Positions 52,852 to 61,574 are shown, counted from the first letter of the stretch. The stretch is 64,000 bases of DNA from Runella zeae DSM 19591 (GCF_000423565.1 NZ_AUIF01000029.1:1-64000); one strand, 5' to 3'. The notes: generated by a model not told the origin, from the letters alone. Numbers and translations: made by a program.

Positions 52852-54069
52852 TTGAAAACTTATTTCCAACATATAAGCGAAGGCATTCGTACCACTTTGG
52901 CAGGTATGAAACTCACATTCAAGCATTTGTGGGACGCTCGCCACCGTCGTAGCCAAAACAATATTCGCGAAGACGACTATTTCAACGAGTCAAATGGTAT
53001 GGTGACACTCCAGTATCCTTTTGAATCGATGCCCATTCCTGACAATGGTCGCTATCGTCTTCACAACGAAATGGATGACTGTATTGTATGCGACAAATGC
53101 GCCAAGGTATGTCCCGTAGATTGTATTGATATCGAACCTATCAAAGCTACTAGCGAAATCGGGAAAGCATCCGACGGCTCTCCGATTCGCCTCTATGCCG
53201 CCAAATTTGACATCGATATGGCAAAATGCTGTTATTGTGGTTTGTGTACTACCGTATGCCCTACCGAATGCCTTACGATGACCAAAACCTTTGATTACAG
53301 CGAGTTTGATGTCAAAGACATGAATTATCACTATTCTAATCTGACGCCCGAACAAGCAGAAGAGAAGAAGAGTTTGTACGAGCAGTTTGTAAGGGAAAAA
53401 GAAGAGTTGAAAAAACAAAGTGCTACGGCCAAAGTCACTTCTGTAGAGGACGAAACGGCCAAACCAAAACCCGCTTTTAGACCTTCGCCTAAACCAACTC
53501 TTCCCACTACCGAAAGTAAAACGACTGAGGAGACTAACGAAATAGCCCCGGCAGCAACACCTAGACCAAAACCTGCGTTCGTTCCTAAAAAGTCGGTACC
53601 AGAAACTTCCGTCGAAGACAGCGACGCCACGCCACAAGCAGCACCCAAACCAAAACCTGTTTTTGTTCCTAAAAAAACTACGTCGGAAAATACCGTCGAA
53701 GACAGCGACGCCACGCCACAAGCAGCACCCAAACCAAAACCTGTTTTTGTTCCTAAAAAAACTACGTCGGAAAATACCGTCGAAAACAGCGACGCCAAGC
53801 CACAAGCAGCACCCAAACCAAAACCTGTTTTTGTACCTAAAAAAACTACGTCGGAAAATACCGTCGAAAACAGCGACGCCACACCACAAGCAACGCCAAA
53901 ACCAAAGCCTATTTTTGTACCTAAAAAACCTGAAACAGAAACAAAAAGCACTGAAAATCAGGAGGCATCTTCTTTGGAAGCAGTAAATAAAAACACCGAT
54001 TCAGAACCAGAAAAACCTCGTTCTAAACCGGTGTTTAAGCCTACCATGAAGCCCAAAAAAGAAGAGTAA
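52852..54069 (+). CDS. nuoI: NuoI-like 2x[4Fe-4S] ferredoxin with long tandem-repeat tail
   Basis: 405 residues from a TTG codon. Residues about 1-170 are a NuoI-type ferredoxin: the N-terminal amphipathic helix (EGIRTTLAGMKLTFKHLW) and two four-Cys sites, C77-C80-C83-C87 and C126-C129-C132-C136, each closed by CP. NuoI carries electrons in complex I. After about residue 200 the protein changes to a Pro/Lys/Thr/Glu-rich tail made of 28-residue repeats (APKPKPVFVPKKTTSENTVE) and ends in KPKKEE; ordinary NuoI is about 160-190 residues. The other nuo genes are absent here. It starts 42 nt after the PfkB gene. Confidence 0.85.
   Translation: MKTYFQHISEGIRTTLAGMKLTFKHLWDARHRRSQNNIREDDYFNESNGMVTLQYPFESMPIPDNGRYRLHNEMDDCIVCDKCAKVCPVDCIDIEPIKATSEIGKASDGSPIRLYAAKFDIDMAKCCYCGLCTTVCPTECLTMTKTFDYSEFDVKDMNYHYSNLTPEQAEEKKSLYEQFVREKEELKKQSATAKVTSVEDETAKPKPAFRPSPKPTLPTTESKTTEETNEIAPAATPRPKPAFVPKKSVPETSVEDSDATPQAAPKPKPVFVPKKTTSENTVEDSDATPQAAPKPKPVFVPKKTTSENTVENSDAKPQAAPKPKPVFVPKKTTSENTVENSDATPQATPKPKPIFVPKKPETETKSTENQEASSLEAVNKNTDSEPEKPRSKPVFKPTMKPKKEE
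53527..53946 (+). repeat. 84-bp tandem repeats (about 5 units) in the NuoI-like gene
   Basis: Units starting GTCGAA recur at 53611, 53695, 53779 and 53863, with an edge unit from about 53527. The middle units are almost identical at the nucleotide level, so the array is young or homogenised and likely to vary in copy number. All units keep the reading frame (28 codons). Confidence 0.95.
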
Positions 54070-54074
54070 TCCGG

Positions 54075-54560
54075 TTACCCTTCAGGATTTGTTTCTTGCT
54101 CGCTAGCAGGTGCTGTTTTGGGTGCTTCCGGTGTTTTTCTAGTAGTTGCTTGCTTAGGAGCTGGAGCCGCCGCAGGTGCTGGTTTAGCGGCTTTTGGCCT
54201 AGGAGCAGGCTTGGCTACGGGAGCTTCTTCCACCTTTTCGGGAGTTGCTTCCACCGCTTTGGTCGGTACCTCCACAGGCGCGCTTTCCTTCACTTCTTTC
54301 ACCTTCCCTTCCTTTGCTTTTTTATCTGTTTTTTTGACCTTGGCTTTTTTCTCCTTCTCTTTTTCTTGCTTCACCTTTTTCTTAGCCTCTTGGTCTGCTT
54401 TTTTGGTTTCTTTTTTCTTTATTTTCTCTAACTTTTTAGCCAACTTTTCCGCAGTCTTTTTGATAGCCTTTGCAATTTTTTTTGAGGTGCTTTCGCCCAC
54501 AATCGCGGCTGCAATTTTCTCCGCAATCTCACTCGTGCTTTTTTTCTTGTCTGATTTCAT
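54075..54560 (-). CDS. Lys/Ala/Pro-rich histone H1-like protein
   Basis: 161 residues with extreme composition: the first 45 form a helix (SEIAEKIAAAIVGESTSKKIAKAIKKTAEKLA), then about 60 Lys/Glu-rich residues, then a Pro/Ala/Lys tail. No signal peptide or membrane segment. Such basic, low-complexity proteins resemble eukaryotic H1 tails and bacterial Hc1-like proteins and may bind DNA or RNA, but composition alone does not prove it. An opposite-strand frame across it is a shadow. It is convergent with the NuoI-like gene, 5 nt apart. Confidence 0.8.
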   Translation of the reverse strand: MKSDKKKSTSEIAEKIAAAIVGESTSKKIAKAIKKTAEKLAKKLEKIKKKETKKADQEAKKKVKQEKEKEKKAKVKKTDKKAKEGKVKEVKESAPVEVPTKAVEATPEKVEEAPVAKPAPRPKAAKPAPAAAPAPKQATTRKTPEAPKTAPASEQETNPEG

Positions 54561-54716
54561 CTTGATACTGTTTTATGTAATTGATTTTGAGAAAAAACCT
54601 GACCCCCAAACATGTCAGCGTCTTTTATTGATGTTAAAGTATAAAAAGTGAAGCAAAATATCGCCAAAGGTTCCGTTATTTTTCCTTCCTACCAAAGTAG
54701 AGACTCATTTTCAAGT

Positions 54717-55256
54717 TTATTTTTTCAGGATTTTCGAAACAAAATCCCACGCCACAATCCCTGCACTTACCGATACATTGAGGGAATGTTTGGTACCAAA
54801 CTGCGGAATTTCCAGACATACATCACATTGCTCAATAAGCGAGTCACTCACTCCAAACACCTCATTTCCAAGCACAAAAGCATATCTATCCGACACATGT
54901 GGGTCAAAATCATTGAGCATTACACTTCCCTCAGCCTGCTCCAAAGCGGCGATTTTGTATCCTTCTGATTTTAATTTTTGGACAAGGGCGAGCGCATCCG
55001 AGCTATGTTCCCATTCTACCGACTCATCTGCACCGAGGGCAGTCTTGGTAATATCTCGATGTGGTGGTGTTCCGGTGAGGCCACATAGGTATATCTTCTG
55101 AACCCTAAAAGCATCAGCGGTGCGAAATACCGAGCCCACATTGTTTAAGCTCCGAATATCATCTAATACAAATACAAAAGGATTTTTTTCGACGTTTTTA
55201 AAATCTTCAACCGACAATCGATTGAGGTCATCCATGGACAATTTACGAGGAGACAT
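54717..55256 (-). CDS. SpoU/TrmH-family RNA 2'-O-methyltransferase
   Basis: 179 residues of the SPOUT fold: FVLDDIRSLNNVGSVFRTADAF (motif 1), VLGNEVFGVSDSLIEQCDVCLEIPQFG (motif 2) and SLNVSVSAGIVAWDFV (motif 3), which form the trefoil knot that binds S-adenosylmethionine. There is no extra substrate-binding domain, as in TrmH and TrmL. It methylates a ribose in tRNA or rRNA; the exact site is unknown. Single gene divergent from the M16 peptidase. Confidence 0.93.
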   Translation of the reverse strand: MSPRKLSMDDLNRLSVEDFKNVEKNPFVFVLDDIRSLNNVGSVFRTADAFRVQKIYLCGLTGTPPHRDITKTALGADESVEWEHSSDALALVQKLKSEGYKIAALEQAEGSVMLNDFDPHVSDRYAFVLGNEVFGVSDSLIEQCDVCLEIPQFGTKHSLNVSVSAGIVAWDFVSKILKK

Positions 55257-55355
55257 TTTTGAAAAATTACAAGTTAGTAAATTCTGACCCAGAGTCTGAA
55301 GCTACAAAAGTAGGCAGAATATCACAGTCGGAAACTAGCATCCGTCAAAAACTGT

Positions 55356-55363
55356 TACCTTTG
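55356..55363 (+). promoter_or_regulatory. -7 box (TACCTTTG) of the M16 peptidase gene
   Basis: Exact TAnnTTTG match 23 nt before the ATG at 55386, in the 129-bp divergent gap. No matching TTG upstream element. Confidence 0.5.
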
Positions 55364-55385
55364 TACTAGTGATTAAAAACGTAGA

Positions 55386-56624
55386 ATGGAAGAATACCGC
55401 TTACACACTTTGCCCAATGGCATACGTGTCGTACATAAACAAGTACCTCATACCCAAATCGCCCATTGGGGCATTATGCTCGACATTGGTAGTCGAGATG
55501 AACAAGCACACCAACAAGGATTAGCTCATTTTTGGGAACATATGGCCTTCAAAGGCACCCAAAAACGCAAGTCGTACCACATCATCAATCGTCTCGAAAC
55601 GGTGGGCGGCGAGCTCAATGCTTACACTACCAAAGAAAAAGTATGTTTTCATGCTTCATTGCTAGCATCGCACAGCGACAAAGCAATCGAGCTTTTGTCT
55701 GACATTGCATTTCACTCGATTTTTCCCGAAAAACAAATCGAAAAAGAGCGAGGAGTTATCTTAGAAGAAATGGCCATGTACTACGACTCTCCCGAAGATG
55801 CGATTCAGGATGAGTTTGATGAAGTGGTTTTTCAAAATCATCAACTAGGACGCAATATTCTGGGTACGCCCGAAAGTGTCAATTCTTTCAGAAGAGAAGA
55901 TTTTCAGAATTTCATCTCCGAAAATCTTGACACTGAACGCATTGTGGTATCATTGGTCAGCAATTTGCCTTTCAAAAAAGCCATCAAACAGGCCGAAAAA
56001 TACTTGTATGATTTGCCATATCGTACCACCACCCGCATCCGTACTTCGCCCGAAATCTACATTCCTCAATCATTGAAAGTAGCCCGTGGCATGACCCAAG
56101 CCCAAGTAGCAATGGGACGACCTTCTTATGCCCTCATGGACGATAAGCGCCTTCCCTTTTTTATGCTGGTCAATTTGCTCGGTGGGCCGGGTCTCAATTC
56201 GCGTTTCAACATGACCCTGCGCGAAAAATACGGGCTGGTTTATTCGATAGAAGCCAACTATTCACCTTATTTAGATACCGGTTTTTTGGGAGTATTTTTT
56301 GGAACAGAACCCAAAAACCTCGACAAAGCGACCTCACTCATCTACCGCGAATTACGCCAACTAAGAGAAAAACCCCTTACTACTACTCAGTTACATAATT
56401 TAAAAGTACAACTAATGGGGCAACTAGCGATGTCGGAAGAAGGGAATCAGAGTTTTATGCTGATGATGGCAAAAAGTATCTTAGATACCGGCAAGGTGGA
56501 TTCTTTGCCCGAACTCTTTGCCGAAATCGAAGCAGTACAAGCCTCTCAACTACAAGACATTGCCCAAGAGATGTTTGACGAGCGGCAGTGGAGTACTCTT
56601 ACATTTTTGCCCGAAGCTGAGTAA
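55386..56624 (+). CDS. M16-family zinc peptidase
   Basis: 412 residues of the pitrilysin/M16 group. The inverted zinc motif HFWEH (48-52) and the third ligand near E128 (EKERGVILEEMAMY) are intact; VGGELNAYTTKEKVCF and YGLVYSIEANYSPYLDTGFLGVFFG in the C-terminal half are typical. The length fits a single-subunit processing-peptidase-like protein with two domains. No signal peptide, so it is probably cytoplasmic. It starts after a TACCTTTG promoter and ends 40 nt before the convergent LytTR regulator. Confidence 0.94.
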   Translation: MEEYRLHTLPNGIRVVHKQVPHTQIAHWGIMLDIGSRDEQAHQQGLAHFWEHMAFKGTQKRKSYHIINRLETVGGELNAYTTKEKVCFHASLLASHSDKAIELLSDIAFHSIFPEKQIEKERGVILEEMAMYYDSPEDAIQDEFDEVVFQNHQLGRNILGTPESVNSFRREDFQNFISENLDTERIVVSLVSNLPFKKAIKQAEKYLYDLPYRTTTRIRTSPEIYIPQSLKVARGMTQAQVAMGRPSYALMDDKRLPFFMLVNLLGGPGLNSRFNMTLREKYGLVYSIEANYSPYLDTGFLGVFFGTEPKNLDKATSLIYRELRQLREKPLTTTQLHNLKVQLMGQLAMSEEGNQSFMLMMAKSILDTGKVDSLPELFAEIEAVQASQLQDIAQEMFDERQWSTLTFLPEAE

Positions 56625-56663
56625 TAACCGTTTGACTAAGGCCTTTTTGCCCAAACATAGATT

Positions 56664-57353
56664 TTATTGATAAACCATGCTTATATCATCGATATAGTTT
56701 TTAGAAACTGGGATAACGTTATTGTTGATAATCAAACTCTTAAGGCTAAATTTCTCTATTTTGGTTTTATTCACGACATAGGCTCGATGAGTTTGTATAA
56801 AGATCGTTGGGGGGAGTACCTCTAATACTTGTTTGAGAGTAGAGCGACTTTTATATACTTTATTGGAAGTATAAAATAAAAGATAATTTCCTTCAGATTC
56901 TACATAGTCAATTTCTTCTATTGACAACTCCACATTATATTCTCTATCCTTCACCAAAATAGAAGGCTTACGAGGGTGTTTAGAAACCTGACGCAGGGCA
57001 AGTGTCACCGCCGTTATTAAATCAATATTTTTGAAAGGCTTTGTAATAAAGGCATTTGGTGCAGTGGCTACCGCCTTCTTAATAATATCGGTAGTATCGT
57101 AAGCTGTCAAATATATAAAAGGAACATCATATTTGTCATGAAGCACGTTTCCGAGGCTTATTCCGTCTTGTTCATTTTCGCCTAAGTTAATATCCAAAAC
57201 CGCAATATGCACCTCTTCTTTTTTTAGTATTTCAAAAGCTTCATGCGTGTTTTTCGCTTCCAAAATCTTATATCCATTTTCTAAAAGTATTTTTTTAGAA
57301 AGTCTTCGATTAAGAAAATCGTCTTCTACCAACAAAACCGTTTGTGTTTCCAT
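56664..57353 (-). CDS. LytTR-family response regulator (partner of TPR kinase)
   Basis: 229 residues from the ATG at 57353; a TTG at 57359 opens the frame two codons earlier but directly follows the stop of the kinase gene. Receiver domain: VEDD, phospho-Asp in AVLDINLGENEQDG, Thr in YLTAYD and Lys in FITKPF; LytTR domain about 130-229 (ILVKDREYNVELSIEEIDYVES, THRAYVVNKTKIEKFSLKS). It is the second gene of a kinase-regulator pair; six nt separate the stop of the kinase from this ATG, so translation is coupled. Targets unknown. Confidence 0.92.
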   Translation of the reverse strand: METQTVLLVEDDFLNRRLSKKILLENGYKILEAKNTHEAFEILKKEEVHIAVLDINLGENEQDGISLGNVLHDKYDVPFIYLTAYDTTDIIKKAVATAPNAFITKPFKNIDLITAVTLALRQVSKHPRKPSILVKDREYNVELSIEEIDYVESEGNYLLFYTSNKVYKSRSTLKQVLEVLPPTIFIQTHRAYVVNKTKIEKFSLKSLIINNNVIPVSKNYIDDISMVYQ

Positions 57354-57359
57354 AAGCAA

Positions 57360-59084
57360 TTATTTAAAAGAGAGTGTAAGTTCAAAGCCACCATGCTGAC
57401 TACTTTCAATGCTAGCGTCCAATTGTTCTATCAAACCTTTTATGATTTCCATACCTAGTCCTTTTTCATTATTTTTTTTGAAATCAAACCCGATACCGTT
57501 ATCGGCATAATACAACTTATTTTTTTTGTTCTCTTCTTTGGTAAGTGCAATATCAATCACTCCAATAGAACGCCTTTTAAAAGCATGTTTCATGCTATTG
57601 CTAACCAACTCTACAATAATAAGACCTACAGGAAGTGCTTTTTCAATCGACATTTTTTCTATATCGCAATCAACATTGAGGTTTATTTTTTTTCGATGAT
57701 TATCATAAGATTCTTTCACTAACTCCGAAAGCTCCACAATGTATTTTTTCAAATCTACCTCATTGACACTCTCTGATATATTTAGTTTTTTGTGGAGCAA
57801 CGCCATAGAGTGAATACGGTTTTGATTTCCTCTGATGAGTTCCTCAATATTGTTGAAATCTACTGATTCTTTTTGTATTTCAAGTATGCTAATCACGTGC
57901 TGCAAGTTGTTTTTGACCCGATGCGCAAGTTCTGACAGTAGTACCTGTTTTTGTTCTAAGGTTTTCATCAACTCTTCTACCTGCTTGCTGATTATCTTAT
58001 TTTGGGAATTGATTTTTTTATTCGTTCTTAATAGTAAAACAGCCGCAACAGCAATCACAGTAAGTAAGCTAACTACAAAAATCATTTGTTGATTTTGATT
58101 TTTTATGACGGCTTCTTTTTTGTCATTTTGGTATTGTTCGGTAATTTTTTTTATTTCGGCAGTTTCCATTTTTTTATTTTCTTCAACATACGAATTATGG
58201 TATTTTTTATAGTAGTAGTGCGCCGAATCTATGTTTCCTAGAGCCTCAAATATATCACTTCTAACTTGATACACACTTGGTGTAATGTAGGCTATCGATG
58301 ATTTCATCATAAAAATAGCCGAATCACTATATACCAATGCTTCTGTATTATGACCATGCCTCAACAAAATAGCAGCAATACCACTAAACTGACCGGCAGC
58401 CGAGCCAAAATCTTTCACTTCTAAGAATTTTTTGGCAGCCATAGATTTATATCCAATCAGTTTTCGATATAGACTATCAGGCAAATTTGCTCCTAATAGT
58501 AAATAAGCATCTCTTTCTTCCCTGATATTGTGGTATTTGGTAGCATATTCTAGGGCTTTTTGCGCATAATATGCCGTTGAGTCTCTCTTTTTTATGAGGC
58601 GATAATAAGACGCCATCCGAATGCAATAAACACTATAAATATTTTCGAGCTTGTTTTGTTTGTACGTAGCGTAAGCTTTATCCAAGTATTGTTTACACAA
58701 CCTCATGTCTTCTCCTACTTCATACACTATGGCGATGAACAAACAAGAGTTATATATTTTTTCGGGCAACTTATATTCTTCTGCCTCTTCCAGTGCTTCT
58801 AAACCCATTTGAAGTGCTGTAGAAAAATCCCCTTTTAAAGAAACCAGAAACCCTCTTTGAAGCATCACTTGTATCTTAGCATCTTTATATTCTTTGGTGG
58901 TATATTTGGTGGTTAACAAATCATACAATTCGTTTGCTTCATTTTCTGCTTGGTCATAATTATGCCAATAATGCAGCAGCAAGCTGTCTATTCTCTCGAC
59001 CCTTCGTGCCAGCCATTTGTTCTGGCCTTGAGTAAAGTGGCTAAAAAAAATCAGAAATGCTAGAAGTATATATTTTTGGGGCAT
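57360..59084 (-). CDS. TPR-containing sensor histidine kinase (HisKA_2 type)
   Basis: 574 residues. Signal peptide (ends HFTQGQ), helical TPR-like repeats in the periplasm (about 25-310), a charged helix, one membrane segment (about 326-348), a coiled coil and a HisKA_2-type kinase with H388 in LAHRVKNNLQHVISIL. The HATPase part has NSMKHAF, DNGIGFDF and GLGMEIIKGL, all canonical. HisKA_2 kinases with TPR input and LytTR partners are frequent in Bacteroidota. It is first in the pair; a TACCTTTG box lies about 135 nt upstream. Confidence 0.92.
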   Translation of the reverse strand: MPQKYILLAFLIFFSHFTQGQNKWLARRVERIDSLLLHYWHNYDQAENEANELYDLLTTKYTTKEYKDAKIQVMLQRGFLVSLKGDFSTALQMGLEALEEAEEYKLPEKIYNSCLFIAIVYEVGEDMRLCKQYLDKAYATYKQNKLENIYSVYCIRMASYYRLIKKRDSTAYYAQKALEYATKYHNIREERDAYLLLGANLPDSLYRKLIGYKSMAAKKFLEVKDFGSAAGQFSGIAAILLRHGHNTEALVYSDSAIFMMKSSIAYITPSVYQVRSDIFEALGNIDSAHYYYKKYHNSYVEENKKMETAEIKKITEQYQNDKKEAVIKNQNQQMIFVVSLLTVIAVAAVLLLRTNKKINSQNKIISKQVEELMKTLEQKQVLLSELAHRVKNNLQHVISILEIQKESVDFNNIEELIRGNQNRIHSMALLHKKLNISESVNEVDLKKYIVELSELVKESYDNHRKKINLNVDCDIEKMSIEKALPVGLIIVELVSNSMKHAFKRRSIGVIDIALTKEENKKNKLYYADNGIGFDFKKNNEKGLGMEIIKGLIEQLDASIESSQHGGFELTLSFK

Positions 59085-59217
59085 ACAGTACTTATAAAAA
59101 TGGTGTGTTTAGGAGAATAAAAAAAATAGCATCCTGAAACGGGATTATTAGATTTCCCCAAAGCCACCCGCAATATCGGCATTTTTGATATAATGTAAGT
59201 CAAAAAAAGCGTTAGAA

Positions 59218-59225
59218 CAAAGGTA
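59218..59225 (-). promoter_or_regulatory. -7 box (TACCTTTG) of the TPR kinase operon
   Basis: Exact TAnnTTTG match on the minus strand; a TTG stands 17 nt upstream, slightly closer than the usual 19-20. The start codon at 59084 would give a leader of about 125 nt. Confidence 0.45.
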
Positions 59226-59514
59226 TGGGTACTATCATAATCCAAATGTACAGGCCACTACTTTTGGCTTACAATCACTAATATCTGACTAAGAATAGAT
59301 TGTACTAATTCTATCTCAGCTATAAAAAAACAACATCAGCTCCCATTCTTTTCCGATTTCAATCTATTCTTTTACCGTATCGTCTGTTAATCAGGAATTA
59401 AGAATAGCAAAATGGCTATTTCAATATTGGGGTTTGTGAAGCTAAAATGGTTCAATAGCTGGTTATTTCTACCGGTCGAAAATAGTCTGTTTTTTGATTT
59501 TGGCACCCTAATAG

Positions 59515-59570
59515 TAAAAACTATGCCCTTTTCTTAAGTCTACAATAGATTGAAAAGGGCATAGTTTTTA
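59515..59570. terminator. Long bidirectional terminator hairpin
   Basis: A perfect 19-bp stem (59515-59533 with 59552-59570) with an 18-nt loop; A-run on the left arm and T-run on the right arm make it work both ways. It lies about 80 nt after the collagen-like gene on the minus strand. Confidence 0.85.
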
Positions 59571-59651
59571 GTAACTCAAGAATAACAGCAATATATTATT
59601 GCACAAATGAAGGGTCATGCCAGATGAATTCTCCTCACAAACCTGACGTTA

Positions 59652-60251
59652 TTAATCTGCCAGATTATAATACTTCTTCACCGCCTCATAGTCATTATAG
59701 TCTACCGCAGCTTGTCGGCCAGTAGGCACGCCGCCGGGTATAATGACATAGCGTATTTTGTTAAAAAATGAAGAGGTAGAGTTGGCAAACCCAATTGGAA
59801 TTGTTTTTATATCCCCCATAAACACTCTCGAAAAAATCAATTTTTGGGGTTCAAAATTAATATTATTATCAATCATACCCACTATAGAACCATTCTCCAC
59901 CCAATAATTTACAAATGGCAACGGTTGTATATTGGTTCCAGATACAGGCTTGCCATAGACCAATATTGTTCCCTTATCTATCACATCCTGTGTAATCTGA
60001 GGCGCGTCAAAAGTGAAGGCTTTTACCATTGCCGTGTTTACAGTAATGGCAGGAAAGCTTAACCAAGGACTATAAATTACATTGGCCGTCCCAGCATCAC
60101 CTTTATCTCCCTTAGGTCCGGTATCACCCTTAGCTCCAGTATCACCTTTGGCTCCAGCAGGTCCTATGGCACCATCTTCACCTGTACAATTGATAAACAT
60201 TACTGCACTCACCAATAGTGCAAGGGCTGGAAAAAACATTCTTTTTTTCAT
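59652..60251 (-). CDS. Collagen-repeat lipoprotein
   Basis: 199 residues. Lipoprotein signal (MKKRMFFPALALLVSAVMFINC), then 11 Gly-X-Y triplets (about 24-56, GPAGAKGDTGAKGDTGPKG) and a C-terminal beta-rich part of about 140 residues with no family I can name (YSPWLSFPAITVNTAMVKAF...). The pattern is common in Bacteroidota: a short trimeric collagen-like stalk presents a globular head at the cell surface. Single gene, well terminated; upstream lies 661 bp of non-coding DNA. Confidence 0.88.
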   Translation of the reverse strand: MKKRMFFPALALLVSAVMFINCTGEDGAIGPAGAKGDTGAKGDTGPKGDKGDAGTANVIYSPWLSFPAITVNTAMVKAFTFDAPQITQDVIDKGTILVYGKPVSGTNIQPLPFVNYWVENGSIVGMIDNNINFEPQKLIFSRVFMGDIKTIPIGFANSTSSFFNKIRYVIIPGGVPTGRQAAVDYNDYEAVKKYYNLAD

Positions 60252-60707
60252 TGATTAATTAAAGTTAAATTATTAAGATTTATTTAGAATGATGTTTCAA
60301 ACTTTATAACACAGAAAATTTCAGGGATATAACACTTGAAAACCTTCTATTTATATTGTATACGAGGTATAGTTAAAATATCTTTGGTCTAAATAGTACA
60401 TTTTGACCAAAGCTGATTTTCAAATAATATAGCCCTAAGGCAATAGACCAATGTTATGGTTAATTTTAGCATTTAGAAGAAAAGTTTAGGTAGTAATAGC
60501 AAGGACATTACACAAAGCTTTATCTTCTATTTGGTTTTCATTCTAACCCAGAACTCATTGGCAATATTACTTATCAAGTATACACTCGCAAAACTTTAGG
60601 GATATAACTCAGTAATTAGGGATAAAAACTCAATACTTGCTATTCGACTCATTGTATCTATCCTAAAAGGGCATTTCAGAAGAGCTTAAAAGAATGAGGG
60701 AGACCAG

Positions 60708-60824
60708 GGTACCACAGGCTCAACCCTATCTGATGGGAAGAGGTACGATATTGGCTCATAATCAAGAAAATCTTGCTCCTTTATGTACTGAGGGGCATCA
60801 GATGCCTAAAAAGCCTGTACCTCT
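60708..60824. other. Candidate structured element (nested inverted repeats)
   Basis: Outer stem: GGTAC(60708-60712)+AGGCT(60716-60720) with AGCCT(60812-60816)+GTACC(60817-60821), a 3-nt bulge CAC. Inner stem: ATCTGATG (60728-60735) with CATCAGAT (60796-60803). A competing stem: AGAGGTAC (60739-60746) with GTACCTCT (60817-60824). CAAGA/TCTTG (60763-60767, 60771-60775) is a small hairpin inside. Whether it is transcribed is unknown. Confidence 0.4.
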
Positions 60825-60885
60825 ACAAATAGTAACCGTACGATAAAAATAGCCTTGTTATACCCAATTTTGCTTCTTTTTCGTT

Positions 60886-60893
60886 TATATTTG
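60886..60893 (+). promoter_or_regulatory. -7 box (TATATTTG) of the O-methyltransferase operon
   Basis: Exact TAnnTTTG match 19 nt before the ATG at 60913. No TTG at the preferred upstream distance, so moderate support. Confidence 0.5.
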
Positions 60894-60912
60894 TTGAAAC
60901 AAAATGTACTGA

Positions 60913-61554
60913 ATGGATTTTTTGCCTGCAGCTATAGAAGCTTATGCGCTGGCACATACGTCGGCTGAAAGCCCACTACTGGCACAACTCAATCGTGAAA
61001 CTCACGCTAAAGTACTCCAACCTCGAATGCTTTCGGGGCATTTGCAAGGTCGATTATTATCGCTGTTTTCGACCATGATACGCCCGCGTCGCATCCTCGA
61101 AATCGGGACTTATACTGGATACTCGGCTCTTTGTTTGGCAGAAGGACTTAGTGATGACGGCCTATTGGTTACGATTGATGTTAATGAAGAACTATATGAT
61201 TTTACCCGTAAGTTTTTTGATAATTCCCCCTTCGGTCACAAGATAGATTTTAGAATCGCTAATGCCGCCGAAGAAATCCCAACTTTAACTGATACCTTCG
61301 ATTTAGTATTTATAGACGCCGATAAGCTCAACTATGGCTTATATTATGACTTAGTATTTGACAAAGTTCGCAAAGGTGGAGTAATCATTGCTGACAATGT
61401 TCTTTGGAGTGGAAAAGTTGTGCAAACCGATAAGAAAATAGACAAAGACACCCAAGCACTTTTAGATTTTAATCAAAAAATTCATCAAGATCCACGCGTC
61501 AGCAACATCCTTCTTCCTATGAGAGACGGTCTTCTGATTGCTTGGAAACACTAA
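60913..61554 (+). CDS. SAM-dependent O-methyltransferase (family 3)
   Basis: 213 residues of the class I methyltransferase fold, related to catechol and caffeoyl-CoA O-methyltransferases: motif I EIGTYTGYSALCLAEGL, then VTIDVNEELYDF, and FDLVFIDADKLNYGLYYDL with GGVIIADNVLWSGKV for metal and substrate binding. Bacterial members act on catechols and related phenols; the substrate is not known here. The gene ends 20 nt before the lytic transglycosylase gene, probably one transcript. Confidence 0.92.
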   Translation: MDFLPAAIEAYALAHTSAESPLLAQLNRETHAKVLQPRMLSGHLQGRLLSLFSTMIRPRRILEIGTYTGYSALCLAEGLSDDGLLVTIDVNEELYDFTRKFFDNSPFGHKIDFRIANAAEEIPTLTDTFDLVFIDADKLNYGLYYDLVFDKVRKGGVIIADNVLWSGKVVQTDKKIDKDTQALLDFNQKIHQDPRVSNILLPMRDGLLIAWKH

Positions 61555-61574
61555 CATTTAGCAGAACGAAAAAG

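Larger units (their letters stand above)
59085..59651. other. 567-bp non-coding region between TPR kinase and collagen-like gene
   Basis: No credible gene. It holds the kinase promoter (59218-59225), a 12-bp perfect inverted repeat AAGAATAGATTG/CAATCTATTCTT (59291-59302 and 59360-59371) and a strong terminator hairpin (59515-59570). A frame at 59060-59245 on the minus strand is a chance frame overlapping the kinase start. Confidence 0.6.
60252..60912. other. 661-bp non-coding region with nested inverted repeats
   Basis: No gene is seen in either strand. It holds an 11-bp direct repeat AGGGATATAAC (60323 and 60599), a set of nested and competing inverted repeats at 60708-60824 (separate entry) and a -7 box at 60886-60893. 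It must carry promoters for the collagen-like gene and the O-methyltransferase. Confidence 0.6.

Noticed and set aside
53527-53946. Possible CRISPR array
   Set aside because: The 84-bp units are contiguous with no unique spacers and encode in-frame protein repeats.
54118-54651. 177-residue plus-strand frame opposite the Lys-rich gene
   Set aside because: Its Ser/Phe/Ala/Leu-rich composition is the mirror of Lys/Ala codons on the other strand; the minus frame has a normal start and helix plan.
59060-59245. 61-residue minus-strand frame over the start of the TPR kinase
   Set aside because: It overlaps the kinase start in another frame and spans its promoter box.
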